Under the pieces are notes generated by a model that saw only the letters and a list, made by a program, of their open reading frames with translations, had not been told where the DNA came from and did not search any database. This document shows, piece by piece, positions 53,235 to 63,216 of a stretch of DNA of 64,000 nucleotides; positions within the stretch are counted from its first letter, which is position 1, and the number at the start of each line of letters is the position of its first letter. The DNA comes from Anderseniella sp963787895 (GTDB lineage Bacteria; Pseudomonadota; Alphaproteobacteria; Rhizobiales; Aestuariivirgaceae): assembly GCA_963787895.1 (NCBI GenBank), contig CAWBEX010000004.1:62001-126000 (forward strand), read 5' to 3'. The position numbers were made by a program, and so were the translations under genes.

Positions 53235-54083
53235 TCAGGAGGCGGGGCAACCCTGATTCTGCGCCGCCAGCTGCCGCCAGTCGCCTGTGCACTGGGTGTT
53301 GGCGCACAGGAATTCTGCCAGCGCCGGAGTTGGAATGGCATGGGCCAGATTGAGAGGTCTGCCATTGGCGTCCGACAATGTGCTGACGATCATGCCGGTA
53401 AGCTGTCCGCGGTCATCAAACAGCGGGCCGCCGGATTCACCCTTCTTGGTGGCCAGCCGAAGCTCAATGGCATCGGGATAACCAAACCCGCTATAGCGCA
53501 CGGCCCTTCCGAAACTCATCGAATTGACCGAGCCTATCCGGGCGGTGTCGTTGCGAGCGTGCGGCTTGCCGAGAGAGAACACAGCAGCACCCCTGCGCAT
53601 GCAATGATTGGAAGATGGCTGAACAGGCGCGGCCTGCAACTTGCCCAGCTTGATCAGGGCCATGTCATTTTCCGGCTTAACCGCGATAACCTTGCCGGCG
53701 TAGATCCGCCCGTCGGCAGCGCGTGCATCAACCGAATTTCCTGGCTTAACCGCGACATGTCCGGCTGTCATCACGAGGCCGTCAGACACGACAAACCCGC
53801 TGCCGGATGTAAGTGCTTCAGGCATGTTGCTTGAACGCTGACCGCCCAGCTTCTGCTTTTCGTGCACTACCAGGGTCACGTAGCTGGGGCTGGTTTGAGC
53901 CTGCAACCTGTCAATATGATTCGATATGACGCCGCCGGCAGGTTCAGCCGCAGCATCGACGTCAATGGTACGTGGTTCAAGCAGCGCCTGTGAAGTTGGT
54001 CCACCGGCACAACCTGCAACACCGAGAACTGCCAGCAAGATGCAAAATCTGTACACAAATGACCCCAAAAAACCGAACCGCAA
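53235..54083 (-). CDS. Trypsin-like serine protease lipoprotein
   Basis: A 282-residue protein with a lipoprotein signal (ILLAVLGVAGC, lipobox VAGC), so it is anchored in a membrane facing the periplasm. The protease triad is visible: H in VMTAGHVAV, D in NDMALIKLG and S in GESGGPLFDD. No PDZ domain follows, unlike DegP. Four extra cysteines near the end may form disulphides. The start codon is TTG (54083) or GTG (54056); the latter has a GGGG site. Confidence 0.85.
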   Translation of the reverse strand: MRFGFLGSFVYRFCILLAVLGVAGCAGGPTSQALLEPRTIDVDAAAEPAGGVISNHIDRLQAQTSPSYVTLVVHEKQKLGGQRSSNMPEALTSGSGFVVSDGLVMTAGHVAVKPGNSVDARAADGRIYAGKVIAVKPENDMALIKLGKLQAAPVQPSSNHCMRRGAAVFSLGKPHARNDTARIGSVNSMSFGRAVRYSGFGYPDAIELRLATKKGESGGPLFDDRGQLTGMIVSTLSDANGRPLNLAHAIPTPALAEFLCANTQCTGDWRQLAAQNQGCPAS

Positions 54084-54274
54084 CTTATTTGCAGATTACT
54101 ATCTTCGCTTTCCACAAGCCACCCTAATGTCTCAAACATATGGGCGAATATGTGGCTCAATACGCATTTGAACAACTTGCCGGGGTGCCATCATGCACTT
54201 TATGCGAGGATGTGTCTTTTCGGCCACAGTGTGATTGCAAAAGACTCCGGTGCAATTTCGAATGTTCCGGTGTC

Positions 54275-54348
54275 TGGAGGCCTCGACCAGAATCGAACTG
54301 GTGTAAGCGGATTTGCAATCCGATGGATAACCACTCTCCCACGAGGCC
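54275..54348 (-). tRNA. tRNA-Cys (GCA)
   Basis: A 74-base tRNA on the minus strand: acceptor GGCCTCG pairs with CGAGGCC, the anticodon arm is CGGAT-TGCA-AATCCG with anticodon GCA, the T arm is CCAG-TTCGATT-CTGG and CCA is encoded at the 3' end. Confidence 0.95.
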
Positions 54349-54590
54349 TTCGCGGACAGCGGGGCGCGAACCACCCCGGGCGGCGACTTATAGACGACAC
54401 TGTTGCGACTGACAATGATCGTTTGCGCCAATCGTTAAGGTGCATTCATCTTGTCTCGCGTATGTAAAGGAGAATCAGTCTTGGCGGATGCGGCCGAGTT
54501 GGGTATGCAAGGCGTTGACAGTTTGCGGTTTGGTCATCACCTGCTCAAATCGCCTTGGAAAATGCGCCCGATGGAAGGGACCTTATCGAC

Positions 54591-55262
54591 ATGATCGACT
54601 ATGTTGTCTCACGACAGAACATGATTGAATCCCAGGTTCGGCCGAACGGCATTACCGACAGCCGGCTAATCGATGCAATGGCTGCTGTGCCGCGAGAGCG
54701 GTTTGTGCCGCAACCCATGATGAGCCTGGCCTACATGGATGAAGACGTGCCCCTTGCCACCGGCATCCACGGCCGCAAACGCTTCCTCATGGAGCCGATG
54801 GCGTTTGCCAGGCTCGTGCAGGCCGCCGCCATTCAGCCTGGTGATATCGTGTTGGATGTCGGGTGTGGCACCGGGTATTCGACTGCAGTTCTCTCGCGCC
54901 TGGCACAGCTTGTGGTGGCGCTGGAGGAAGATCAGGCGCTCGCTGAGGCCGCCAATGAAAATGCTGCACGCCTTGAGCTTAACAATGCAGCCGTGTTCAA
55001 CGCCTCCATGACTGACGGCCACGCTGGCGAGGCTCCTTACAACGTGATCATCATCAATGGCCGCGTGGAGGAAATCCCCGCAAAATTGCTTGGGCAACTG
55101 GCAGACGGCGGCAGGCTTGTTGCAGTTGTAGGCCGTTCAGATACCGCGCAAGCCATGGTTCACACACGCAGCGGCGATGTATTTGCCAGCAACTATGCAT
55201 TCGACGCCAGTATTCCGGTTCTGCCGGGCTTTGAAGCGGCAGATCCCGGTTTTGTTTTCTAG
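54591..55262 (+). CDS. pcm: Protein-L-isoaspartate O-methyltransferase
   Basis: A 223-residue methyltransferase that repairs isoaspartate in aged proteins. It has MIESQVRPNGITDSRLIDAM, VPRERFVPQPM, the SAM motif ILDVGCGTGYSTAVLSRLAQ in slightly changed form (VLDVGCGTGYS) and VIIINGRVEEIP. This is the Rhizobiales form found beside tolC. ATG 54591 is chosen because homologues start MIDYVVSRQNM. It is a single-domain paralogue of the fusion at 20592. Confidence 0.92.
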   Translation: MIDYVVSRQNMIESQVRPNGITDSRLIDAMAAVPRERFVPQPMMSLAYMDEDVPLATGIHGRKRFLMEPMAFARLVQAAAIQPGDIVLDVGCGTGYSTAVLSRLAQLVVALEEDQALAEAANENAARLELNNAAVFNASMTDGHAGEAPYNVIIINGRVEEIPAKLLGQLADGGRLVAVVGRSDTAQAMVHTRSGDVFASNYAFDASIPVLPGFEAADPGFVF

Positions 55263-55355
55263 CCGGAAGTTGCCGCGTCTGTGTGTCGGTGACGGAATTG
55301 CAACACCATTTGTGGTGAACAAGAATGTCCGCTTGCACCGGACAGGAGGTCCGGG

Positions 55356-55748
55356 ATGACGCAATTCAACGGCGGTTGCCTGTGTGGCGATGTTCGTCTG
55401 GTTGCGTCCGGAGCCCCCTTGCGTGTCGGCATTTGCCACTGTCTCGACTGTCGCAAGCATCATGGTGCGCTGTTTTATGCTGCCGCGGTGTTTCCACAAG
55501 ACGCTGTCAGCATCAAGGGTGAGGCGCGCGACTATGCCGGGCGTTACTTTTGTCCGCGGTGCGGCTCTTCCGTGTATGCCCGCAGTGGGGACGAAATTGA
55601 AGTACATCTGGGTTCGCTGGATGCTCCGGATCAATTGACGCCAACCTATGAGGGCTGGGTTGAACGGCGAGAAGCGTGGCTGCCACAGTTTCCAGGTACA
55701 AAGCGGTATCAGCACAACCGGGAAACCGAAAAGCCCGTCGAAGAGTAG
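55356..55748 (+). CDS. GFA/CENP-V-family zinc protein
   Basis: A 130-residue protein with the zinc ligands of the glutathione-dependent formaldehyde-activating (GFA) family: GGCLCGDVRL, CHCLDCRKHHG and FCPRCGSSVY, then a family-like GSLD. Members bind glutathione adducts, but for most the substrate is unknown. It lies between pcm and tolC, and has an AGGAGG site just before the ATG. Confidence 0.85.
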   Translation: MTQFNGGCLCGDVRLVASGAPLRVGICHCLDCRKHHGALFYAAAVFPQDAVSIKGEARDYAGRYFCPRCGSSVYARSGDEIEVHLGSLDAPDQLTPTYEGWVERREAWLPQFPGTKRYQHNRETEKPVEE

Positions 55749-56077
55749 GTCTGACTTCTCTGCTTGCCATGCATGCACAACCTTTTGCACTTCTGGCAAC
55801 GTGTCCTGCGAACCCGCTGGAACCTGCCCCTCAACAGCACCGCCGCGGACCATGTTCTGGATACTTCAACTTCTGGGTTTATCAAGACAAACCCTCGGCT
55901 CTGTCATGTGTGGGGCTGTTTCCCTTTATCGTCGTATTTGTTCGCTAGATTTGTTGAATAGACATGCTCAGTACACGACCATTTTTTGGAGCAAAGAACT
56001 TGGGAAATCTTGTCGCTATGGGTTGCGGCGCAATCGCAGATTAGTGCTTCATTAACCATACATTACCCATAACAGGG
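55749..56077. other. Gap before tolC
   Basis: 330 bases with no supported gene. The end contains ATTAACCATACATTACCCATAA, AT-rich and promoter-like, just before tolC. Confidence 0.4.
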
Positions 56078-56104
56078 GTGGATCGATTCCACTGGGGTCA
56101 AAAC

Positions 56105-57499
56105 GTGCGGACAGTTGTATACGCAGGCGAGGCGGGCAGGGCAGCAGGCAAAGTGGTTGCGGCAATTCTTTCGCTGTGGCTGTGCCTGTCTTTCAATGCA
56201 CCTGCATCGGCTGAAACAATCGCCGGAGCGCTGTCCAAGGCATATTCCGGCAATCCCCAACTGGGTGCAGAGCAGGCTCGCCAGCGGGCAACCGACGAAC
56301 AGATCCCGCAGGCGAAATCAGGCTGGCGTCCCACGGTTACAGCCAACGCCGATGTCGGCAAGACCTGGCAGAACAATTCATTGACCGGCGATAATGATTT
56401 TGTTCCCGGCGGTTTCCAGATACAGCTTTCGCAACCGGTGTTTGACGGGTTCCGCACCGAGAACGCCTTGCGTCAGGCCGAGGCCACTGTCAGGGCTGGC
56501 AACCAGAACCTGCTTGCTGTTGAACAACAGGTTCTGCTTGATGCCGCCACCGCTTACATGAACGTTATCCGTGATCGCGAGATCGTCACTTACCGCGAGC
56601 GGTCAGCCAGCAACTTCCAGGAGCTGGTCCGCGCAGCGAAAGCCAGGTTCAATGTCGGTGAGGTAACCCGCACCGACGTTTCCCAGGCAGAGGCACGGGC
56701 AAGCCAGGCCAGGTCAGACGTTGCCGTGGCTATTGGCAATCTTCAGTCTTCCGTTGCCAACTATATACGCGTCATCGGATCCAAGCCGGGGCGGCTCAAG
56801 TTTCCGCAGTTGTCACGAAGAGCGCCAAAGACCCTGCGTGATGCAATCAGTACGGCTGAGGAAATCAACCCGCAAATTCTTGCCGCGGCCTATAGTGAAG
56901 AAGCCGCGGATGCCAACATCGGCGTTCAGAAGTCCGACCTGCTGCCCAAGCTGAACTTTGAAGCGCAGTATCAGATCAGGGCCAATCCATCTTCCACCAT
57001 CAGCAATTCGGAGTCGGGTACAATACAAGGCACGCTGTCTATTCCTATCTATCAGGGCGGCAGGGTCTATTCCCGCATACGTGAGGCGCGTCAGGTTGCC
57101 AGCCAGCGCAAACTGCAGGTGCTTGATGCCCGCCGACAGGTTCGTGAATCGGTAGTAAGGGCCTGGCACCTTCTGAAAGCGGCTTCAGCCACAATCAGCG
57201 CAGCCGAGGACGCGGTTCGCGCCAACCAGGTAGCCCTTGATGGGGTAAGGCAGGAAGCGGCGGTAGGCACAAGGACTACCCTTGACGTGCTTGATGCCCA
57301 GAACGAACTGGTGAACGCACAAGTGGCCCTGGCAAGCTCGCGGCGTGACCGCATCGTGGCCGGCTACCAGCTTGTTGCAGCGACAGGCCACATGACGGCG
57401 GCAGACTTGCGCTTGTCGGTAGCTCGCTATGAACCAGCCGAAAATCTGGAGCAGGTGCGCGACAAAGCCTTTGGCGCACGTATTGACACAGCCGAATAG
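56105..57499 (+). CDS. tolC: TolC-family outer-membrane channel protein
   Basis: A protein of about 464 residues with a signal peptide (AILSLWLCLSFNAPASAET) and two OEP repeats of long helices and strands (NPQLGAEQARQRATDEQIPQ, AAKARFNVGEVTRTDVSQAE; second repeat NPQILAAAYSEEAADANIGV, EAAVGTRTTLDVLDAQNELV). It forms the outer channel for type I secretion and efflux pumps, so it may serve both the 36-41 kb exporter and the MacAB-like system. Either GTG 56078 or GTG 56105 may be the start; the latter has GGGG seven bases upstream. Confidence 0.93.
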   Translation: MRTVVYAGEAGRAAGKVVAAILSLWLCLSFNAPASAETIAGALSKAYSGNPQLGAEQARQRATDEQIPQAKSGWRPTVTANADVGKTWQNNSLTGDNDFVPGGFQIQLSQPVFDGFRTENALRQAEATVRAGNQNLLAVEQQVLLDAATAYMNVIRDREIVTYRERSASNFQELVRAAKARFNVGEVTRTDVSQAEARASQARSDVAVAIGNLQSSVANYIRVIGSKPGRLKFPQLSRRAPKTLRDAISTAEEINPQILAAAYSEEAADANIGVQKSDLLPKLNFEAQYQIRANPSSTISNSESGTIQGTLSIPIYQGGRVYSRIREARQVASQRKLQVLDARRQVRESVVRAWHLLKAASATISAAEDAVRANQVALDGVRQEAAVGTRTTLDVLDAQNELVNAQVALASSRRDRIVAGYQLVAATGHMTAADLRLSVARYEPAENLEQVRDKAFGARIDTAE

Positions 57500-57607
57500 G
57501 CGTCAAAACTGTCGACAACCTGGTGATTCGCTTTCGTTGCACTTGTTTATGGGCACCTGCGCCACGATAGTCTGAGGCTGTTTCATTTGGGGCAGGCGGA
57601 GATATTT

Positions 57608-58669
57608 GTGAGCCGGATGGGCAAACCTGAGAACAAGACGCCACAGGGGCAATCAGTCGATCAACTGCTGACATCGATCAGACAGGCGATCGAGGCTGAT
57701 GGCGTGGCTGTTGCTGCCAGGCAAGCCACCATTCCGGTGCAGTCGATTGCGCCCAGTGTGCCTCGTGCGCCACATATCACTGTTGCGGTTAATGCACCAC
57801 ATCTTGCACCAGTTGCCAGGTCCGACCGACAGCAACATGCGGTTGCGCTGGAGCCTGAGCAAGCATATGAGCAGGAAGAAGCGGCGCATGATGATAACGA
57901 CCGGGGTCGGGGTTATCTGTCATCCAATCCTTATCGTTATCGCCATTCCTTGCGTAATTCCCCGAGCTATATGTCGCTGCGCAATCGTCTAGCCTCGCTC
58001 AATTCGCGCACCAAGGCTGATACTCAACGCTCGTTTGCCAGCTTGCTCGGCGGTGATGTGCGCGCCGAAGAAGCCAGGGTGCGCGAACAGCAGTTCCAGA
58101 CGCCATCGCAGGACTTGCAACCACATGTGCATGATGAATTCACCGAGACGATATCGTCAACCATGGCCTATGCGCCTGACTATCATGACTGGTCTCTTGA
58201 ACATTCACTCTACAACACTGCTGATGAACAGCTTGTAGAAGGTGAGCACCGTCCAGTTCGACAGAGCTTGCCTGACGCTGGAGAGTTGCCGATGACACGT
58301 GATGAAGAACTCGGAGGTGGGGTGCTGTTCAAGGGCACGCTGGACGAGTACGAAGCCGAAACGGGCGATGTGTTGCCGGAAGAGGATGAAGAACAAACCA
58401 GCGATTTGCTCGAAACCGATGGTGATCCGGCTAGTGCCGGTGATACCTTGCCGCTGGAAGCCATGATCCGTCAGGTCATCGAGCCGGAACTTGCACACTG
58501 GTTTGATGTGCACCTGCCTGAGCATGTCGCTCGCGCGATGCCCAACGAGGATGCCTTTATTTCGATGATTCGCCCGTTAATCGAAGAATGGCTGCAGGAC
58601 AATCTGGAACCCATCGTAGAGCGCGCCGTGCGCGACGAAATAGCCCGCATAACCGGGTTGAAGCGCTAA
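57608..58669 (+). CDS. popZ: PopZ-like polar organising protein (DUF2497)
   Basis: A 353-residue protein. A short N-terminal helix (QSVDQLLTSIRQAIEADG), a long disordered acidic and proline-containing middle, and a conserved C-terminal DUF2497 helix set (FISMIRPLIEEWLQDNLEPI and ERAVRDEIARITG) match PopZ, which builds a matrix at the cell pole and holds chromosome and cell-cycle proteins. The middle is longer than in Caulobacter. GTG 57608 has GGAG six bases upstream. The tolC-popZ-valS order supports the call. Confidence 0.88.
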   Translation: MSRMGKPENKTPQGQSVDQLLTSIRQAIEADGVAVAARQATIPVQSIAPSVPRAPHITVAVNAPHLAPVARSDRQQHAVALEPEQAYEQEEAAHDDNDRGRGYLSSNPYRYRHSLRNSPSYMSLRNRLASLNSRTKADTQRSFASLLGGDVRAEEARVREQQFQTPSQDLQPHVHDEFTETISSTMAYAPDYHDWSLEHSLYNTADEQLVEGEHRPVRQSLPDAGELPMTRDEELGGGVLFKGTLDEYEAETGDVLPEEDEEQTSDLLETDGDPASAGDTLPLEAMIRQVIEPELAHWFDVHLPEHVARAMPNEDAFISMIRPLIEEWLQDNLEPIVERAVRDEIARITGLKR

Positions 58670-58747
58670 ATCTTGCAAGTGCCCGATGTGTAGTGTTTAA
58701 CCGCGCTACAACTTTCACTTTTGATCCTGCAAGATTGCCAGTTTCCC

Positions 58748-61583
58748 ATGCTCGACAAGCACTTTACTCCCGCCGACATTGAAACCCGCCTCTATGACCA
58801 GTGGGAGGCTGCCGGGTTGTTTCGCGCCAATCAGCGCCCTGGTGCCGAGACATTCTGCATCGTCATTCCGCCGCCCAATGTCACCGGTTCACTGCACATG
58901 GGCCATGCGCTGAACAACACCGTGCAGGATATTCTGTGCAGGTTTGAAAGGATGCGCGGCAAGGACGTGCTGTGGCAGCCGGGTCTCGACCATGCCGGCA
59001 TCGCCACTCAGATGGTGGTTGAACGCCAGATGGCTGAGCGTCAGGAGCCGGGCCGGCGTGAGATCGGCCGTGAGGCTTTTCTCGACAAGGTCTGGACCTG
59101 GAAAGGTGAAAGTGGTGGCACCATCGTCGGCCAGCTGCGCCGCCTTGGTGCGTCTTGTGACTGGTCGCGTGAGCGTTTCACCATGGATGAAGGGCTGTCG
59201 AAAGCTGTCCTGAAGGTTTTCGTGCAGTTGTACCGCGAAGGCCTGATCTACAAGGACAAGCGCCTGGTCAACTGGGACCCGACTTTCGAGACCGCCATTT
59301 CCGATCTTGAGGTGGAAAATACTGAAGTCGACGGCCACATGTGGCACTTCAAGTATCCGCTGGCCGGTGGCGCGACCTACGAATATGTCGAAAAGGATGA
59401 AGACGGCAACGAGACGCTTCGCGAAACCCGCGATTACATTTCCATTGCCACTACACGGCCTGAAACCATGCTGGGTGATGGCGCGGTTGCGGTGCATCCA
59501 TCTGATGAACGCTACGCGCCCATTGTCGGCAAGTTGTGCGAAATTCCGGTTGGCCCGAAACAGCACCGCCGCCTGATCCCGATCATCACCGATGAGTACC
59601 CGGACCCGGACTTCGGTTCAGGCGCGGTGAAGATCACCGGCGCGCACGACTTCAACGACAACATGGTTGCCAAGCGCAACAATATCCCGATGTACCGGCT
59701 GATGGATGTAAAGGCTGCCATGCGCAGTGACGGCGAAGCCTATGAGCAGGCCGCTGCAAGGGCCGCAGCCATCGTCAAGGCAGGCGGTGAACCGGATGCC
59801 CGCGCCGTCGACGAAATCAACCTGGTGCCGGACGAGTACCGCGGGCTGGACCGTTTCGAGGCGCGCAAGCGTGTCATCGCCGACATCGACACCGAAGGCG
59901 GCATGATCATGGTCGAGGACAGGAAGATCACCCAGCCGTTTGGTGACCGTTCCAAGGACATCATTGAGCCGATGCTGACCGACCAGTGGTTTGCCAACGC
60001 CGAAGAGCTCGCCAAGCCTGCCATCGCGGCAGTCGAGAACGGTGAAACGAAGTTTGTGCCCACCCAGTGGGACAAGACGTACTTCGAGTGGATGCGCAAC
60101 ATCCAGCCGTGGTGCATTTCGCGCCAGCTGTGGTGGGGCCACCAGATTCCGGCATGGTACGGCGAGGACGGCACGGTATTTGTCGCTGAAACCGAGGCGC
60201 TGGCCGAAGAGCAGGCCGAAGCGCACTATGGTCATCGGGTGAAACTGACCCGCGATGAAGACGTGCTCGACACCTGGTTCTCGTCGGCGCTGTGGCCGTT
60301 CTCCACGCTCGGCTGGCCAGACGAAACGAGCGAGCTTCAGCGCTATTATCCCACCAACACGCTGGTCACCGGCTTTGACATCATCTTCTTCTGGGTTGCC
60401 CGCATGATGATGATGGGCATGCACTTCATGAAGAAGGCCGATGGCTCGCCGCAGGTGCCCTTCGACACCGTCTATATCCACGCTCTGGTGCGCGACGAGA
60501 AGGGCCAGAAGATGTCGAAGTCGAAAGGCAACGTCATCGACCCGCTGGAACTGATCGACGAATACGGCGCCGACGCCTTGCGCTTCACTCTTGCTGCAAT
60601 GGCTGCACAGGGGCGCGACATCAAGCTCGCCACAAGCCGCGTTGAAGGCTATCGCAATTTCGGCACCAAGCTGTGGAATGCCGCGCGCTTTGCAGAGATG
60701 AACGAGGCGGTCCGTGTCGACGGCTTTGACCCGGCCGGATGCACCGTGACGCTCAACCGCTGGATCGCGGGCGAAGCGGCAGCGCACCCGCGACGCTGTC
60801 ACCTCAGGCATAGAGGACCACCGCTACAACGAGGCGGCAGGCGCGCTGTACAGCTTCATCTGGCACACCTTCTGCGACTGGTATGTCGAGCTGTCCAAGC
60901 CCATCCTGAACGGCGCAGACGAAACCGCCAAGGCCGAAACCCGCGCCATGACGGCCTGGGTGCTGGACCAGATCCTCATGCTGTTGCATCCGTTCATGCC
61001 GTTCATCACCGAAGAGCTGTGGCAGAACACCGGCGGCGTGGCGGGGCGCGGCTCCATGCTGGCGCAGGCCGCATGGCCGGCCTATGACGGGCTGATCGAC
61101 GATGACGCCAGGGCCGACATGGACTGGGTCGTGCGCCTGATCACCGAAATCCGCTCAGTTCGTTCTGAAATGAACGTGCCGGCCGGCGCAAAGGTGCCAT
61201 GCGTGCTGGCCCATCCCGGCGAGCAGGCCAGGCGCCGCGCCACCGAATGGATGGCGGAAATTTCCCGACTTGCCCGTCTTGAAAGCCTTGAGTTTGCCGA
61301 TGCCGTGCCGGAAGGTTCAGCGCAGATCGTGCTGGACGAGGCGGTCATCGCGCTGCCGCTAAAAGGCGTTATAGACTTTGGCGCTGAAAAGGCGCGGCTG
61401 GAAAAAGACCTTGAAAAGACGGTGAAGGAAATCGCCTCCATCGACGGGCGGCTGAAAAACGCCGGCTTCGTCGCCAAGGCCCCGCCGGAGGTGATCGAGG
61501 AAACCAGCACGCGCCGCGAGGAACTGGGCGTCAAGGCGGAGCAGGTGAAAGAGGCCATCACCCGCCTGGCGGAAATGGGGTAG
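58748..61583 (+). CDS. valS: Valine-tRNA ligase, with a one-base frameshift
   Basis: The class I synthetase that charges tRNA-Val. It has the HIGH motif (VTGSLHMGHAL), editing-domain text (TTRPETMLGDGAVAVHP), and KMSKS (GQKMSKSKGNVIDPLEL). After LNRWIAGEAA (about 60779-60788) the frame breaks; the other frame continues TRDAVTSGIEDHRYNEAAGA through the anticodon-binding domain and ends in the C-terminal coiled coil (EKARLEKDLEKTVKEIAS). One extra base in the GCGGCAGCGCACC stretch explains it. valS is essential, so a sequence error is more likely than loss. ATG 58748 fits homologues; the longer TTG start does not. Confidence 0.92.
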
Positions 61584-61707
61584 GGGCTGTTTTCAGGCGC
61601 CGGTCATTTTAACGATGGCCGGATTTCAACAACTTGGTGATTGCCCTTACGTTCATATCGGGTAATCTGACACCAGCAGGTTGCAGAAGTTCGGGACGCC
61701 ACCACCC

Positions 61708-63216
61708 ATGACCAGAGATGAAACCATCGCCTTGTTCCTGAAGGGCAAGGACGCCTGGAACGCGTGGGCACAAGACATGCTGGCACGGCGCAAGGCGCTG
61801 GAAGCCAACGGTCAGTGGCAGGTGAAAGAGGATTTTTTTGGGGATCTTAAACCGGAAAACGATGTCACTCGTAAGTGGCTGAGCTTGGCATTGGCCGACT
61901 TCAGTTCCACCCGGTTGATCGCTAATGGCCAACCGGGTGGAAGTGATGAAGAGTCAGACGGCGCTGATGGCGAAGTCAAAACAATTTGTCTTGAGGCAGA
62001 AGATATAGACTTTACGGGTTTTGTTTTTCTGTCAGTTGCCAGTTTCGCTGGCGCGACGTTCAGCGGCATTGCCAGTTTTGATGGCGCGACGTTCAGCGGT
62101 TATGCCAGGTTCGATGACGCGACGTTCAGCGGTTATGCCAGGTTCGATGGCGCAACGTTCAGCGGTTATGCCAGGTTCGATGACACGACGTTCAGCGGCT
62201 ATGCCAGTTTCTATGGCGCAACGTTCAGCGGCTATGCCAGTTTCTATGGCGCAACGTTCAGCGGCTATGCCAGTTTCGCTGGCGCGACGTTCAGCGACGA
62301 TGCCATTTTCGATGGCGCGACGTTCAGCGGCGATGCCAGTTTCGATGGCGCGACGTTCAGTGGTTATGCCAGTTTCGCTGGCGCGACGTTCAGCGGCGAT
62401 GCCAGGTTCGATGACGCGACGTTCAGCGATGATGCTGATTTCAATCTGGCGAATTTTGAAAAACCGGTTCGATGGCAGGATGCCAGTTTTGAGAAATCTG
62501 CACAGTTTACATCTCTGCGCTCAAACACCTCGTTTGCGCTCAAGGACACCAGGTTCGCTCAGCCGCCGGATTTTTCAGAAGCACAATTTCACGTACCTCC
62601 CGTTCTGGACGATATGACCGTCGCCAACCCGGTCTGCTGCCGCAAATACAATTGGGGTCGGATGGAAGAGAGTGGAGGTTTCAATGATCCACGGCCAAAT
62701 GGCATGCAGTTCGCTCGTGTTGCCGACAAGCCTGACGATTACCGCAAGTTCCGGGTTCTCAGAAAACTGGCGACCGAGGCTGGCGATCATCAGCAGGAAA
62801 TGGAGTTTTTTGCCCAGGAAACACTGTGCCGCCGGTTCTGGAAAGACAAACCGTTCAGCGGTGGGGCAGGTCGGTTCTGGTTCGGCTGGCTGTATGAGAA
62901 AACATCTGACTTCGGGCGCAGCTTTGCCCGGCCGTTTGTTGGCCTGCTGCTGACATGGACTGTATTCAGCTACCTGTATGCAATCTTGAGAACCAACACT
63001 TATGATCTCAATCAGGCGGCCTATATATCCGTTCGCCATAGTCTGCTGATTTCAGGTTTGAGCAAAACCAGCACTCTGGATTCTGCCATCGAGACCTTGT
63101 ACTGCGGCACCATCCCGACCGGTGTTGCATGGCTTATGGTCCTGCAGCCCTTCATCAGCGTTATCTGGTTTTTCCTGTTCGCGCTCGCTCTGCGCAATCA
63201 CTTCCGCATCAAATAA
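61708..63216 (+). CDS. Pentapeptide-type repeat membrane protein
   Basis: A protein of about 502 residues in three parts. Residues 1-105 are a soluble head (MTRDETIALFLKGKDAWNAW). Residues about 106-250 are a beta-helix of A-x-F-x-x-A-T-F-S-G-x units; F residues alternate 5 and 6 apart, so the period is 11, not 5. Residues 300-502 hold DYRKFRVLRKLATEAGDHQQ, one span (SFARPFVGLLLTWTVFSYLY) and a second at the end (WLMVLQPFISVIWFFLFALA). Such C-terminal pairs occur in pentapeptide proteins of unknown membrane function. ATG 61708 is preferred to the upstream TTG/ATG. Confidence 0.75.
   Translation: MTRDETIALFLKGKDAWNAWAQDMLARRKALEANGQWQVKEDFFGDLKPENDVTRKWLSLALADFSSTRLIANGQPGGSDEESDGADGEVKTICLEAEDIDFTGFVFLSVASFAGATFSGIASFDGATFSGYARFDDATFSGYARFDGATFSGYARFDDTTFSGYASFYGATFSGYASFYGATFSGYASFAGATFSDDAIFDGATFSGDASFDGATFSGYASFAGATFSGDARFDDATFSDDADFNLANFEKPVRWQDASFEKSAQFTSLRSNTSFALKDTRFAQPPDFSEAQFHVPPVLDDMTVANPVCCRKYNWGRMEESGGFNDPRPNGMQFARVADKPDDYRKFRVLRKLATEAGDHQQEMEFFAQETLCRRFWKDKPFSGGAGRFWFGWLYEKTSDFGRSFARPFVGLLLTWTVFSYLYAILRTNTYDLNQAAYISVRHSLLISGLSKTSTLDSAIETLYCGTIPTGVAWLMVLQPFISVIWFFLFALALRNHFRIK
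62038..62433 (+). repeat. Twelve tandem 33-bp coding repeats
   Basis: Units of 33 bp begin GCCAGTTTCGCTGGCGCGAC or close variants, 12 in a row without gaps. Codons for ATFSG are nearly constant while positions 3-4 vary (A, D, Y or DD). High identity suggests recent duplication and possible length change by recombination. Confidence 0.9.

Noticed and set aside
59618..60811. A 397-residue minus-strand frame
   Set aside because: It lies fully inside valS, whose HIGH and KMSKS motifs are unmistakable.
62038..62433. CRISPR array
   Set aside because: The units are contiguous 33-bp coding repeats without unique spacers.
62021..62617. A 198-residue frame full of ARRSAVMPGSM repeats
   Set aside because: It is the shifted frame of the 33-bp repeats in the pentapeptide-type gene.
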